A DNA stretch of 64,000 bases from Tateyamaria omphalii (GTDB taxonomy: Bacteria > Pseudomonadota > Alphaproteobacteria > Rhodobacterales > Rhodobacteraceae): positions 248,001 through 312,000 of the forward strand of contig NZ_JAHVHT010000005.1 in the NCBI RefSeq assembly GCF_019802125.1. The letters run 5' to 3'. Positions 26,176 through 35,177 of this stretch are shown here, piece after piece. The position numbers and the translations under genes are program-made. Position 1 is the stretch's first letter. Every line of letters starts with the position of its first letter. The notes beneath the pieces were generated by a model. That model was not told the DNA's origin. It saw only the letters and a program-made list of their open reading frames with translations, and ran no database searches.

Positions 26176-26784
26176 TCAGATCTGTGCGCGTTCCCGACTC
26201 CTGATGGCCTTCAACTTGGGCCGATCAATGCACCGTTGCAGCCAGGCCTGAACTGCCGGATGTTTCGATGCCGTATCGGGGAGCCATTCGAACGGGCTTG
26301 ATAAGAGAAGATCGACTGCGGAGTAGCTGTCGCCCAGTAAGTAGGGTTGCCCGTCCAACGCGTCGGATATGTGGTTCAGCATGGTGTCCAGATCTCGAAA
26401 CGTTGTTTGCACGATGGGATGGTCGATCTGCGCCCAGTCCAGAACCAGCACGGGTTCTACGACGCCTTGATAGTAAAAGAGCCAGCTCAGGAAGGCACCG
26501 CGTTGAGGGTGCCCGACAGGACGACCAAGCCCTGCCTCGGGGAACATGTCGGTTAGAAAGGCGACAATTGCCCCGCGCTCGCGCACATGGTCATTGCCGT
26601 GCACCAAGTAGGGGACTTTCTTCTCCGGATGGGGGTTGCGTGGGTCCGGGCCTCCGCCGCCAGCTTGCCGAGGAATATCCACCTCGAAGACTTTGATGCG
26701 GTCGGCGATACCCATTTCATCTATCAAGGCTGGGATGGATGTCGAGCGTGAGTTTGGAGCGTGATAGAGGGTTAGCATTGGCAT
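26176..26784 (-). CDS. Glutathione S-transferase-like protein
   Basis: The 202-residue protein has a thioredoxin-like N-terminal domain (LTLYHAPNSRSTSIPALIDEMG, then PHPEKKVPYLVHGN with the cis-Pro, then ERGAIVAFLTDMF). The helical C-terminal domain ends with LLGDSYSAVDLLLSSPFEWLP. The Ser residues in PNSRST may provide the glutathione-activating residue. It lies upstream of, and in the same direction as, the monooxygenase gene, 196 bases away. It may detoxify reactive products, but no substrate can be named. The in-frame extension to 26901 is not used because it lacks domain sense. Confidence 0.85.
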   Translation of the reverse strand: MPMLTLYHAPNSRSTSIPALIDEMGIADRIKVFEVDIPRQAGGGGPDPRNPHPEKKVPYLVHGNDHVRERGAIVAFLTDMFPEAGLGRPVGHPQRGAFLSWLFYYQGVVEPVLVLDWAQIDHPIVQTTFRDLDTMLNHISDALDGQPYLLGDSYSAVDLLLSSPFEWLPDTASKHPAVQAWLQRCIDRPKLKAIRSRERAQI

Positions 26785-26940
26785 GTCCTGAGATTGCGCT
26801 TTTGACCTGCAATACCGAGACTTGCTGACTTCCGCTGGCAGCAACGGCAATGGCGACCAAAGGACTTTTTTGCTGGTGCGCTTCACGTACCAACAGCACA
26901 TTCAAGTAGGGCGCTGTTGGCGACAGTTTGAAAGCGCCTT

Positions 26941-28785
26941 TTACTTGAAATGCTTCGGGTCAATGCCGAGTGATTTGATCTTTGAGTATGCTGTGGTCGG
27001 TGCGACCCCAAGCATGGCAGCAGCGCCTTTCTGGCCGGACACTTTGCCCTTGGTGCGGCGCAGCGCATTTTTTATGTTTTCCCGCTCGAGACTGCGAAGT
27101 TCATCATGCGTCAGCACCACATCTGACGAACGTCCCAGCCCATTCTCCTTACGCTGAAAGTCGAACTTCAACCGTCCGCCCTGTGCCAGAATGGCCGCAC
27201 GTTCAATGACGTTTTCAAGCTCGCGTACGTTTCCGGGCCACTCATACTGTTTGAGTGCCTCGATATTCGACTTGGACAAGCGTGTAGCTGGCAGGCGTAG
27301 GCGGCGCGTGGTGCGATCAAGGAAATGCTTGGCGAGATAGGGTATGTCTTCGGGCCTATCGTGCAATGGTTCGCACGTGATCGAAAAAACATTGAGCGCA
27401 AAGTAAAGGTCCTGACGAAAACGCCCGGCACGCAACTCCGTCATCAGGTCGCGGGAGGTGGTCGCAACTACGGTAAGCGATACAGGCGTCTGCGTGCTGT
27501 CACCCAGCCGTTGGAAGTGTCCGCGCTGCAGCACGTCGTGCAGCTTCGCCTGCACGACTTTTGGCAGTTCTGCGACCTCGTCCAGGTGCAGGGTGCCATT
27601 GTGCGCCATGATCAGCTTGCCGGTGTTGTCGCGTGTTGCTCCGGAAAAGGCGCCGCGACGGTAGCCGAACAGTTCCGCCTCAAGTTCAGGTGCCGACATA
27701 TGATCGCAACTGATACGCACAAGGGGGCGGCGATGGCGATCACTGGCTTCGTGAATGGCCGAGACTGTCAGGCTTTTCCCTGATCCTGGAGGGCCGGTGA
27801 CCAACACATTCGCCTTGTTGCGCGCTGCCAAATCAATACGCGCATTCAGGGACTTGATGGCCGGCGATACGCCAACAACTCCAGTATGAGATCGCGCTGA
27901 ACGGATTTCAGTGAGCAGGTAGTCGTTTTCCTGCTCCAACTTGACCTTCAGTTCTTCGACCTGCGCCAGTGCATCGCGTAGCTTGCGTTCATTTTCCTTG
28001 CGGTCGGTCACATCGCGGAAAATCACCACCGCTCCGGCAAGCACGCCGTGATCGTAGATGGGCGTCGAGACGTACTCGACCAATATCGGTTTCCCATCCT
28101 TGCGCCAGAACACATCATCGTCCACGCGCATCGTTTCTTCGCGTCGGAAGGAGGCGTAGATCGGGCATTCATGCGCGGGAAAGTGTTCCCCATTCAGATG
28201 TTTGTGGTGAATGGTCGCGTGAAGATCGCGCCCGATCAGATCGTCCGAAGACCAACCCAGCATTTCCTGTGCCGCGCGGTTCACAAAGGTTGCCTGGCCC
28301 ATGGCGTTGATGCCGTAAATTCCCTCGCCTGCAGCTTCAAGAATGAGGTGATTTTGTGCCTCGACCTCGCGGAAAAAGCCGTAGATGTTTTGCCATTGCG
28401 ACAGGCCAGCCCTTTGGTGTGCATCCTGCTCGGCCAGGTGGTTGCGGCGGTCATGCTCATCAAGGTTCAGAAAGCTGATTAGGACAAGTTCATGCCGATA
28501 TTGAACTCCATGGCTCTGCAAACGCAATGTGGCGCCTTCGCTGTCAGACATTGAAAGGGTGCGGCTGACATACGTTCCGAAATGGGCCACTGCATCGAAG
28601 AATACAGCCGCTGTCGGAACATCGCATTTCAACAGCTCTGAGAACGCGCCGCCTTGTAACATCGGGCCAAAGAGTTGGTGTGCAAGCACGTTCGCCGACA
28701 ACACCCTGTCATTGCGCGTATCAACGAGCAAGGTAGGCAGCGGGTTATGGCGTACCAGCCGGTCAGAATCGGACTGATCAAGCAT
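26941..28785 (-). CDS. PAS-containing sigma-54-type transcription activator
   Basis: From the Met at 28785 the protein has 614 residues; an upstream start at 28875 is possible. The N-terminal region holds PAS-type sensing, clearest at about residues 146-262 (AAGEGIYGINAMGQATFVNRAA and the following HECPIY-WRKDGKPILVEY), then a coiled coil. The AAA+ domain has Walker A GPPGSGKS near residues 331-338 and the sigma-54 contact loop as GAFSGA near 378-383, Ser instead of the usual Thr. A Fis-type helix-turn-helix closes the protein (GAAAMLGVAPTTAYSKIKSLGI). It is divergent from the cyanate cluster, so that is its most likely target; the monooxygenase side is another option. Confidence 0.9.
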   Translation of the reverse strand: MLDQSDSDRLVRHNPLPTLLVDTRNDRVLSANVLAHQLFGPMLQGGAFSELLKCDVPTAAVFFDAVAHFGTYVSRTLSMSDSEGATLRLQSHGVQYRHELVLISFLNLDEHDRRNHLAEQDAHQRAGLSQWQNIYGFFREVEAQNHLILEAAGEGIYGINAMGQATFVNRAAQEMLGWSSDDLIGRDLHATIHHKHLNGEHFPAHECPIYASFRREETMRVDDDVFWRKDGKPILVEYVSTPIYDHGVLAGAVVIFRDVTDRKENERKLRDALAQVEELKVKLEQENDYLLTEIRSARSHTGVVGVSPAIKSLNARIDLAARNKANVLVTGPPGSGKSLTVSAIHEASDRHRRPLVRISCDHMSAPELEAELFGYRRGAFSGATRDNTGKLIMAHNGTLHLDEVAELPKVVQAKLHDVLQRGHFQRLGDSTQTPVSLTVVATTSRDLMTELRAGRFRQDLYFALNVFSITCEPLHDRPEDIPYLAKHFLDRTTRRLRLPATRLSKSNIEALKQYEWPGNVRELENVIERAAILAQGGRLKFDFQRKENGLGRSSDVVLTHDELRSLERENIKNALRRTKGKVSGQKGAAAMLGVAPTTAYSKIKSLGIDPKHFK

Positions 28786-28974
28786 TCCAGACAGTCTTGC
28801 AGTCTTGTGCCTGCCGGGTTTCACGAAAATTCGTAATTTACGAAAAATCGTCAGAAATGCCTGTAATTTCATCAATAAATTCAGCGCTCTGACTATTTCT
28901 AGGCAGGTTTCAGACCGCGTTTCGCGCCAGTTCGCTCCATGGGAAGATTTGGAAAACGCTGACAGGAGATGGAC

Positions 28975-30363
28975 ATGACGATCAAAAGCCTAGGCAATCC
29001 GTTTTCGGAGAAGACCGATCTGCGGCATGGTGCAGATTGCGGTTGCGAGGGTTGTCTGGCGGGCCACGGGCACGATCAGGACCACGTCGAACCGCACCAG
29101 ATGTCCTCGGAACAGATAATGGAACGTGCGGTTGAAAGTGCGATCGTACGCTCGGTTTTTGGTCAGAGCGACATCGGTCGTCGTTCTTTCATGGGGATGA
29201 TTGGCGGAACGACAGCAGCCGCTGCGCTTGCGTCGGTCTTCCCGTTGGAACAGGCAAAAGCGGCCATCCTCGACGATTTGGGTCCCCCGGAGAAGACCGA
29301 TCTGAACATCGGTTTCGTGCCGATCACCTGCGCGACGCCCATCATCATGGCGCAGCCCCTCGGCTTCTACGAACGCTATGGCCTCAATGCGGAAGTGATT
29401 AAGACAGCCGGCTGGGCCGTGGCGCGCGACAAGTCCCTGTCGGGAGAGTATGACGCCAGCCACATGCTGACGCCCATGCCACTGGCGATGACCCTTGGCG
29501 CAGGTTCGGTTGCAACTCCATACATCATGCCGGCCGTTGAGAACATAAACGGACAGGCGATTGTGTTGTCCAATGAGCACCTCGACAAGCGCGACCCGCA
29601 GCAATGGAAGGGCTTCACCTTTGGCGTGCCGTTCGAATACTCGATGCACAACTTCCTGCTGCGTTACTACGTGGCCGAGTTCGGTCTCGATCCCGACAAG
29701 GACATCCAGATCCGCGTTGTGCCGCCGCCCGAGATGGTCGCGAACCTGCGCGCGGGAAATCTGGATGGCTATCTTTCGCCTGACCCGTTCAACCAACGCG
29801 CTGTCTATGAGGGCATCGGCTTCATCCACATCCTGACCAAGGAGATCTGGGAAGGGCACCCGTGCTGCGCATTTGCGGCACCTTTGAGTTTTGCGACAGA
29901 GTTGCCCAACACCTATGGCGCGCTCTTGAAGTCGATTATTGACGCCACGCAGTATGCCTCGAACCCCGACAATCGTGTCGAGATCGCCGAGGCGATTTCG
30001 CCCACCAACTATCTCAATCAGCCGGTCACGGTTGTACAACAGGTGCTAACCGGCACCTATGCTGATGGATTGGGTGAGGTGCAGCGCGTCCCCGACCGAA
30101 TAGATTTCGATCCATTCCCCTGGCATTCCATGGGCGTTTGGATCCTCACGCAGATGAAACGTTGGGGCTATATCGACGGCGACATCGACTACAAGGCGGT
30201 GGCGGAGCAGGTCTACCTTGCGTCGGACGCCAAGAAGGTGATGACCGATCTGGGCTATGACGCGCCTGATATCACCTACAAGTCGCATACTATCATGGGC
30301 AAGACCTTCGACCCGGCGGAACCGGAAGCCTACATCGACAGCTTTGCGATCAAGGCGGGCTGA
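28975..30363 (+). CDS. NitT/CynA-type solute-binding protein with Cys/His-rich N-terminus and Tat signal
   Basis: The ATG at 28975 fits the GACAGGAG site better than the one at 28969, giving 462 residues. Residues 17-41 form an unusual Cys/His-rich patch (three Cys and four His within 21 residues). A twin-arginine signal follows (GRRSFMG with Arg69-Arg70, then an Ala-rich hydrophobic stretch). The mature protein matches the CmpA/NrtA family: LNIGFVPITCATPIIMAQPLGFYERYGL and YLSPDPFNQRAVYEGIGF. CmpA/NrtA/CynA proteins bind bicarbonate, nitrate or cyanate. With cynS in the same cluster, cyanate is the likely ligand. The stop overlaps the permease start. Confidence 0.88.
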   Translation: MTIKSLGNPFSEKTDLRHGADCGCEGCLAGHGHDQDHVEPHQMSSEQIMERAVESAIVRSVFGQSDIGRRSFMGMIGGTTAAAALASVFPLEQAKAAILDDLGPPEKTDLNIGFVPITCATPIIMAQPLGFYERYGLNAEVIKTAGWAVARDKSLSGEYDASHMLTPMPLAMTLGAGSVATPYIMPAVENINGQAIVLSNEHLDKRDPQQWKGFTFGVPFEYSMHNFLLRYYVAEFGLDPDKDIQIRVVPPPEMVANLRAGNLDGYLSPDPFNQRAVYEGIGFIHILTKEIWEGHPCCAFAAPLSFATELPNTYGALLKSIIDATQYASNPDNRVEIAEAISPTNYLNQPVTVVQQVLTGTYADGLGEVQRVPDRIDFDPFPWHSMGVWILTQMKRWGYIDGDIDYKAVAEQVYLASDAKKVMTDLGYDAPDITYKSHTIMGKTFDPAEPEAYIDSFAIKAG

Positions 30364-31196
30364 TGAAGACCTTGTCCGAAAATCGCAAGGCTGCCCTGCT
30401 CTCGATCCTGATCCTGATCGTGGGTTGCCTGATCTGGGAGGCGTCTATCCCCGCACAAAAGGCGGTGGGTGAGCTGACAGAATACGAGTTGCTCACCGGC
30501 GGCGGCCAGCCCAAGGCCGGTGTGCCGCCGCCCAGCCAGGTGTTCGCCAAGGCGTGGGAGCAGCTGTCGAACCCATTCTATGACGCAGGCCCCAATGACA
30601 AGGGCATCGGCATTCAGATCGGTTATTCGATCTACCGTGTGTTGACGGGCTACGCCCTCGCTGCGGCCATCGCGATCCCACTGGGGTTCCTGATCGGCAT
30701 GTCCTCTGTCGCTTACAAGGCGCTGAACCCTTTCATTCAGGTTCTGCGGCCCATCTCGCCGCTCGCTTGGATGCCGCTTGCCCTATTTGTGATCCAAGAC
30801 AGCGAGATGAGTGCGATCTTCGTTATCTTCATCTGCTCGATCTGGCCCATGCTGATCAACACCGCCTTTGGCGTTGCCGGAGTGCGAGAGGATTGGGTGA
30901 ATGTAGCCCGCACCCATGAGCTGAGCGCACTAAAGACAGCCTTCACCGTGATCCTGCCTGCCGCCGCGCCGACCATCGTGACGGGCATGCGCATCTCCAT
31001 CGGCATCGCCTGGCTGGTGATTGTCGCGGCTGAGATGCTCGTGGGGGGCACCGGCATCGGCTATTACGTCTGGAACGAGTGGAACAACCTCGATCTGACT
31101 TCCGTCATCTTTTCCATCCTCATGATCGGCGTCGTGGGCATGCTGCTGGACTCCATGTTTGGCCTGCTGCAGCGCACCGTCGCCTACACGGAATAG
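30363..31196 (+). CDS. ABC importer permease, probable cyanate/NitT type
   Basis: A 277-residue membrane protein of the NrtB/CynB group. One N-terminal segment (LLSILILIVGCLIWEA) is followed by a periplasmic stretch and five more segments. The coupling loop reads VARTHELSALKTAFTVILPAAAPTIVTGMRISIGIAW, with the EAA-like pattern of NitT permeases. It overlaps the binding-protein gene as TGATG and is followed after nine bases by the ATPase gene. The three make a complete importer; cyanate as substrate is inferred from cynS two genes further on. Confidence 0.9.
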   Translation: MKTLSENRKAALLSILILIVGCLIWEASIPAQKAVGELTEYELLTGGGQPKAGVPPPSQVFAKAWEQLSNPFYDAGPNDKGIGIQIGYSIYRVLTGYALAAAIAIPLGFLIGMSSVAYKALNPFIQVLRPISPLAWMPLALFVIQDSEMSAIFVIFICSIWPMLINTAFGVAGVREDWVNVARTHELSALKTAFTVILPAAAPTIVTGMRISIGIAWLVIVAAEMLVGGTGIGYYVWNEWNNLDLTSVIFSILMIGVVGMLLDSMFGLLQRTVAYTE

Positions 31197-31205
31197 GAGC
31201 TTTTC

Positions 31206-32114
31206 GTGGCAAAACCGTTTCTGAGCATCGAGCAACTCACGCAACGCTATCCCGATGGCCAGGGTGGGGAGTTCACCGTCTTTGAAGACGCCAGTTTTGG
31301 CATTGAGAAGGGCGAATTTGTCTGCATCTTGGGCCATTCGGGCTGTGGCAAATCGACGATCATGAACATCCTCGCCGGGCTGGCCGAGCCCACAAGCGGC
31401 GTGGTCAAGATGGACGGGCGGCATGTCTCCGGCCCCAGCCTCGACCGAGGCGTGGTGTTCCAAAACTACTCGCTGTTGCCCTGGCTCACGGCGCTCAAGA
31501 ACGTGACCTTTGGCGTCTCAGCCCGCTTTCCAAGTTGGAGCAAGGAGAAGGTGATCGAGCATTCGACGGCGTTTCTCGCCAAGGTGGGCCTGACCGGCGA
31601 CACCATCCACCGCAAGCCCAGCCAGCTCTCGGGCGGCATGCGCCAGCGGGTCTCGATCACGCGGGCGTTCGCCAACGAGCCCAAGCTCTTGCTGCTCGAT
31701 GAACCCTTTGGCGCGCTTGATGCGCTGACCCGGGGCACCATTCAAGACGAGCTGATCAAGGTCTGGAGCGACACGGACCAGACCGTCTTCATGATCACCC
31801 ATGACATCGACGAGGCGATCCTGCTGGCCGACCGTATCTTGCTGATGACCAACGGGCCGATGGCGCAGGTGGCCGAGAGTGTCGAGATCACCATCCCGCG
31901 TCCGCGCGTGCGCAATGATATTGTCGAGCATCCCAACTACTACGCCATCCGCAATCATCTGGTGCACTTCCTTGCGCAGCGGTCGGCAGAGCTGGCAGGC
32001 CAGCCCGGCGATGGGGCTAACCAGCCCGAGACCATCCGTATTGATCTGACCGACGCGCAGGAGAGCGAAGAGCCTGAGCCTGCCAAACCAGTCCTGCGCG
32101 CGGTGGAAGGGTGA
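31206..32114 (+). CDS. ABC importer ATPase, probable cyanate/NitT type
   Basis: A 302-residue ATPase starting at GTG after a TAGGAG site. Walker A is GHSGCGKST, the Q-loop [13 protein letters not shown], the signature [15 protein letters not shown], and Walker [13 protein letters not shown], with ITHDIDEA supplying the switch His. This matches the NrtD/CynD group. After the ATPase core there is a tail of about 70 residues, ending in an acidic and Pro-rich segment. It has no regulatory NrtA-like domain, unlike NrtC. Its stop is four bases from the DUF1348 gene start. Confidence 0.92.
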   Translation: MAKPFLSIEQLTQRYPDGQGGEFTVFEDASFGIEKGEFVCILGHSGCGKSTIMNILAGLAEPTSGVVKMDGRHVSGPSLDRGVVFQNYSLLPWLTALKNVTFGVSARFPSWSKEKVIEHSTAFLAKVGLTGDTIHRKPSQLSGGMRQRVSITRAFANEPKLLLLDEPFGALDALTRGTIQDELIKVWSDTDQTVFMITHDIDEAILLADRILLMTNGPMAQVAESVEITIPRPRVRNDIVEHPNYYAIRNHLVHFLAQRSAELAGQPGDGANQPETIRIDLTDAQESEEPEPAKPVLRAVEG

Positions 32115-32118
32115 TGCC

Positions 32119-32598
32119 ATGAGCGACACGCTTCCCCGCCCGCCACTGCCGCCATTTTCCTATGAAGAAGCGGTCGCCAAGGTGCGCATGGCCGAGAATG
32201 CCTGGAACACGCGGGACCCGGAAAAGGTGGCGCAGGCCTATACGCCGGACACCCGCTGGCGCAACCGCTCCGAGTTTCCGCGCGGGCGCGCCGAGGTGAA
32301 GGCGTTTCTCACCCGCAAATGGGCCAAGGAAACCGGCTATCGCCTGATCAAGGAGATCTGGGCGCATGCGGGGCACCGGATCGCCGTGCGCTTTTGCTAC
32401 GAATGGCACGATGAGGCGGGCCAGTGGTACCGCGCCCATGGCAACGAGAACTGGGAGTTTGATGATCTGGGCTACATGGCCGTGCGCCACGCCTCGATCA
32501 ACGATGTGCCCATCGCGGAAAACGACCGCCTGTTTCACTGGCCGGAGGGGACGCCCCGGCCCGACGACCACCCCGGACTGACAGAGTTAGGACTATAA
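32119..32598 (+). CDS. DUF1348 / SnoaL-like (NTF2-fold) protein
   Basis: A 159-residue protein of the DUF1348 group. The visible family pattern is [29 protein letters not shown], then [36 protein letters not shown] and [24 protein letters not shown]2-fold proteins often form small enzymes or binding pockets; the function of DUF1348 is not established. It lies between the importer ATPase and cyanase with gaps of four and one bases. A role in cyanate or carbamate handling is therefore plausible but unproven. Confidence 0.85.
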   Translation: MSDTLPRPPLPPFSYEEAVAKVRMAENAWNTRDPEKVAQAYTPDTRWRNRSEFPRGRAEVKAFLTRKWAKETGYRLIKEIWAHAGHRIAVRFCYEWHDEAGQWYRAHGNENWEFDDLGYMAVRHASINDVPIAENDRLFHWPEGTPRPDDHPGLTELGL

Positions 32599-32599
32599 A

Positions 32600-33067
32600 A
32601 TGAAGGATACGATCCCAATGACCGAGATGACCAAAGAGGACGTCACCGCGATGATCCTGTCGGCCAAGAAACAGGCCGGGCTGACATGGGAAGAGATTGC
32701 CGAGAAGATCGACATGTCTCCCATCTGGACCCACTCCGCCGCCATGGGGATGAACGCCTTCCCAGCTGACAAAGCCGAGCTGATGGTCACCACCATGGGG
32801 CTGCCGCAGGAGGCCGCCTCGGTTCTGGCCGAAAGCCCCACCAAGATCTGGGAACAGGCGGTTCCGACCGATCCGTGCATTTATCGTTTCTACGAAATCG
32901 TCGGTGTGTACGGCCCGACACTCAAGGCAATCATCCAGGAAAAATTCGGCGATGGCATCATGTCGGCCATCGACTTCGACATGTCGGTGACCCGCGTTGA
33001 GCACCCGAAGGGAGACCGCGTAAAGGTCGAAATGTCGGGGAAATTCCTTGGCTACAACAGCTGGTAG
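32600..33067 (+). CDS. cynS: Cyanase (cyanate hydratase)
   Basis: CynS converts cyanate and bicarbonate to carbamate and CO2, giving ammonia and protecting the cell from cyanate. The 155-residue protein has the N-terminal helix-turn-helix-like part (ILSAKKQAGLTWEEIAEKI) and the C-terminal catalytic domain. The active-site residues Arg96, Glu99 and Ser122 fall at the same numbers as in the E. coli enzyme (YRFYEIVGVYG and GIMSAIDFDMSV). Length and motifs are complete. It is the last gene of the transporter cluster and fixes the reading of that cluster as cyanate utilisation. A perfect hairpin lies about 80 bases downstream. Confidence 0.97.
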   Translation: MKDTIPMTEMTKEDVTAMILSAKKQAGLTWEEIAEKIDMSPIWTHSAAMGMNAFPADKAELMVTTMGLPQEAASVLAESPTKIWEQAVPTDPCIYRFYEIVGVYGPTLKAIIQEKFGDGIMSAIDFDMSVTRVEHPKGDRVKVEMSGKFLGYNSW

Positions 33068-33144
33068 TTCCGCGTGTGGTACTAAAGCATTGCAGATTGG
33101 ACATGACAGAAGCTTCGACCTGCATGTGTTTCACTTCCAATGGT

Positions 33145-33167
33145 CATCTGCGCGCAATGCGCAGATG
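33145..33167 (+). terminator. Hairpin downstream of cynS
   Basis: CATCTGCGC and GCGCAGATG form a perfect nine-base-pair stem with a five-base loop, about 77 bases after the cynS stop. No T-run follows, so it is not a classical intrinsic terminator. It could still protect the 3' end of the transcript or mark its end together with Rho. The rest of 33068-33330 shows no gene. Confidence 0.45.
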
Positions 33168-33330
33168 CAACGACAATCGGATCAGTCATTTGGTGCACGC
33201 ATGCGGCACGTTGTGTGTAAATCTATGGCCGATCTGATCGCTCTCGAGAAGTTCTGGCTATACCGGGAGTTACAAGCGGCCATGAGTTGTATTGCTCGCA
33301 TTCCGTGCGGCTCGAGGGCTGTGCCCATCG

Positions 33331-33987
33331 CTATTCGGCGGCCGTTTTCAGTCGTGCCATGAGGTGATGGAATTTTTCGCCTTGAACGGCCACGTGGTCG
33401 CGGATCGCGTCCGCAGCGGCTTGGCTGTCGCCGTCTTCCAACGCCGCCACGATTTCCTCGTGTTCGTGCATTGACTGCTTGAGACGTCCGCGCAGGCGCA
33501 ACTGCGTGCGTCGAAACGGTTGTAGCCTGCGTTGGAGGCGCAAGCATTCCTGTTCCAGAAAGCTGTTGCCAGATTCTTTGTACAAGATGGCGTGGAACCG
33601 TTCGTTTTCGAGATAGTATCTGTCGGCATCTTTCGCTTCCACGGCTGCATTGCACCGTTTGTTGGTGTCGTTCAGCTCTTGGATCGCCGCGTCCGAAATG
33701 CGTGCGGCAGCGAAGCGGGCGCATGTTGCCTCAAGCTCCGCCATGACCTCGAACATCTCAAGCAGTTCGATCGGGCCGGGCTGCCGCACAAAGACGCCGC
33801 GCCGTGGGAAATGTTCGACGAGACCGGATTGCGCAAGCCGAAGCAGTGCTTCCCGGATCGGTGTTCTTGAGACTGCAAATCGTTCCGACAACTGCACTTC
33901 GTCCAGTCGCTCGCCGTCGCTGAACGTGCCGTCGAAGATCAACTCCTCGATCTGGTTGGCAATGATATCGGATCGTTTCTGTTCCAT
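33331..33987 (-). CDS. matR: GntR/FadR-family regulator, probable MatR
   Basis: A 218-residue FadR-subfamily repressor. The N-terminal winged helix is seen in QIEELIFDGTFSDGERLDEVQLSERFAVSRTPIREALLRLAQSGLVEHFPRRGVFV. The C-terminal FCD domain contains the metal/ligand His and Asp residues (ENERFHAILY, HEEIVAALEDGD and IRDHV). It is divergent from the malonate genes, and a TTGTATACAA palindrome stands between them. Malonate operons in rhizobia have a GntR regulator MatR in the same position. The name rests on this context. Malonate or malonyl-CoA is the expected effector. Confidence 0.87.
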   Translation of the reverse strand: MEQKRSDIIANQIEELIFDGTFSDGERLDEVQLSERFAVSRTPIREALLRLAQSGLVEHFPRRGVFVRQPGPIELLEMFEVMAELEATCARFAAARISDAAIQELNDTNKRCNAAVEAKDADRYYLENERFHAILYKESGNSFLEQECLRLQRRLQPFRRTQLRLRGRLKQSMHEHEEIVAALEDGDSQAAADAIRDHVAVQGEKFHHLMARLKTAAE

Positions 33988-34033
33988 AGCGCTGCAATAG
34001 CATCCGTCAATCTGGCACGCAAGAATATCTATC

Positions 34034-34043
34034 TTGTATACAA
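34034..34043. promoter_or_regulatory. Palindromic operator, likely bound by MatR
   Basis: TTGTATACAA is a perfect ten-base palindrome in the 135-base gap between the divergent matR and transporter genes. Its centre T-A-T-A-C type symmetry suits GntR/FadR regulators and is close to the operator described for rhizobial MatR. A TTGACT at 34049-34054, just downstream, could be the -35 box for the transporter operon, with a weak CATTCT at 34071-34076. Confidence 0.65.
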
Positions 34044-34122
34044 AAATATTGACTTGGAACGCAAAGCTTGCATTCTGGCACGATACCCGAGGCTGACTCG
34101 GGACTTTCTGGGAGGAAAACCA

Positions 34123-35109
34123 ATGAAGCTGAAATTCACTGCCGCCGTCGCGTCAGCCGCATTGCTTGCGGGCTCTATAGCGGCGGGTGCCGCCGAACTT
34201 CGCCTGTCGCACCAATGGTCCACTGCAGATGTCCGTCACCAGGTGGCGCAGATCGTGGCCGATGAGGTCGCTGCTGCCGGTGTCGATCTGGAGATCAAGA
34301 TTTTCCCGTCGAAGTCGCTGTTCAAACCGCGTGAGCAGTACAAGCCGCTAAGTCGTGGACAGTTGGACATGACCGTCTTTCCGCTGAGCTATGCGGGCGG
34401 TCAACAGCCCGCCTATAACCTGACGCTGATGCCGGGCCTCGTGAAGAACCACGACCATGCCGCGCGCCTGAACGAAAGCGAATTCATGGGCAAGATCGAA
34501 GAGATCATGGCCGGTGACGACGTCATGGTGCTGGTCCACGGCTATCTTGCGGGCGGTTTTGTGGGCAAAGACAAGTGCATTACATCTCCCGAGGATGTGC
34601 AGGGCCAGCAGACGCGCGCTGCGGGCAAGGCGTTTGAGCAGATGTTGGCAGGGGCAGGGGCGTCCATCGCATCAATGGCGTCTTCAGAGATTTACAACGC
34701 GATGCAAACTGGCGTTCTGACGGCCGCCAATACGTCGTCGTCGTCCTTTGTCAGCTACCGCATCTACGAGCAGGTGTCTTGCTACACCCCGGCGAGCGAT
34801 TTTGCACTGTGGTTCATGTATCAGCCACTGATGATGAACAAGTCCACCTTCGATGGGCTGAACGCAGACCAGCAGAATGCGCTGATGGAGGCCGCGGCCA
34901 AGGCCGAGGCGTTCTATCTGGAAGAGGCCAAGAAGCAGGATGCTGCCTCGGCCAAGGTCTTTGCAGACAATGGGGTCGAAATTGCCGAGATGAGCCAGGA
35001 GGAATTCGATGCCTGGCGCGCATTGGCACAGGAGACATCTTACAAGGCGTTCATCGAGGAGACACCCGGCGGGCAAGATTTGTTGGATCTCGCCTTGTCT
35101 GTCGAGTGA
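34123..35109 (+). CDS. TRAP transporter solute-binding protein (DctP), probable malonate
   Basis: A 328-residue periplasmic protein with a Sec signal peptide (hydrophobic residues 5-22, cleavage near AGA). The start at 34123 is fixed by a GGAGGAA site seven bases upstream. The DctP fold is visible in LRLSHQWSTADVRHQVAQIVADEV, FPSKSLFKPREQYKPLSRGQLDM, and the ligand-binding Arg region ARAAGKAFEQML-type block near residue 165. It opens the malonate operon, ahead of the DctQ and DctM genes, malonyl-CoA decarboxylase and malonyl-CoA synthetase. Malonate is therefore the probable ligand. A hairpin follows its stop. Confidence 0.9.
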   Translation: MKLKFTAAVASAALLAGSIAAGAAELRLSHQWSTADVRHQVAQIVADEVAAAGVDLEIKIFPSKSLFKPREQYKPLSRGQLDMTVFPLSYAGGQQPAYNLTLMPGLVKNHDHAARLNESEFMGKIEEIMAGDDVMVLVHGYLAGGFVGKDKCITSPEDVQGQQTRAAGKAFEQMLAGAGASIASMASSEIYNAMQTGVLTAANTSSSSFVSYRIYEQVSCYTPASDFALWFMYQPLMMNKSTFDGLNADQQNALMEAAAKAEAFYLEEAKKQDAASAKVFADNGVEIAEMSQEEFDAWRALAQETSYKAFIEETPGGQDLLDLALSVE

Positions 35110-35122
35110 TCGACGTCTGATC

Positions 35123-35146
35123 GGGGCGGCTGCGTCGAGCCGCCCC
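35123..35146 (+). terminator. Intercistronic hairpin after dctP
   Basis: GGGGCGGCT (35123-35131) pairs perfectly with AGCCGCCCC (35138-35146) around a six-base loop. It lies 13 bases after the binding-protein stop and 31 before the DctQ start, with no T-run. It probably stabilises the upstream mRNA or thins transcription, so the binding protein is made in excess over the membrane parts. Confidence 0.7.
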
Positions 35147-35177
35147 AAACGCATAGAACGTGAATGAGGAGGCCGCC

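Noticed and set aside
28902-28918. Possible sigma-54 promoter ahead of the cyanate transporter
   Set aside because: The nearest GG/GC pair (28906-28907 and 28917-28918) is spaced by nine bases instead of ten and the flanking bases do not match. I could not support a -24/-12 promoter.
33048-33362. 104-codon open frame downstream of cynS
   Set aside because: It starts inside cynS, crosses a perfect hairpin and runs into the end of matR on the other strand. No family pattern seen.
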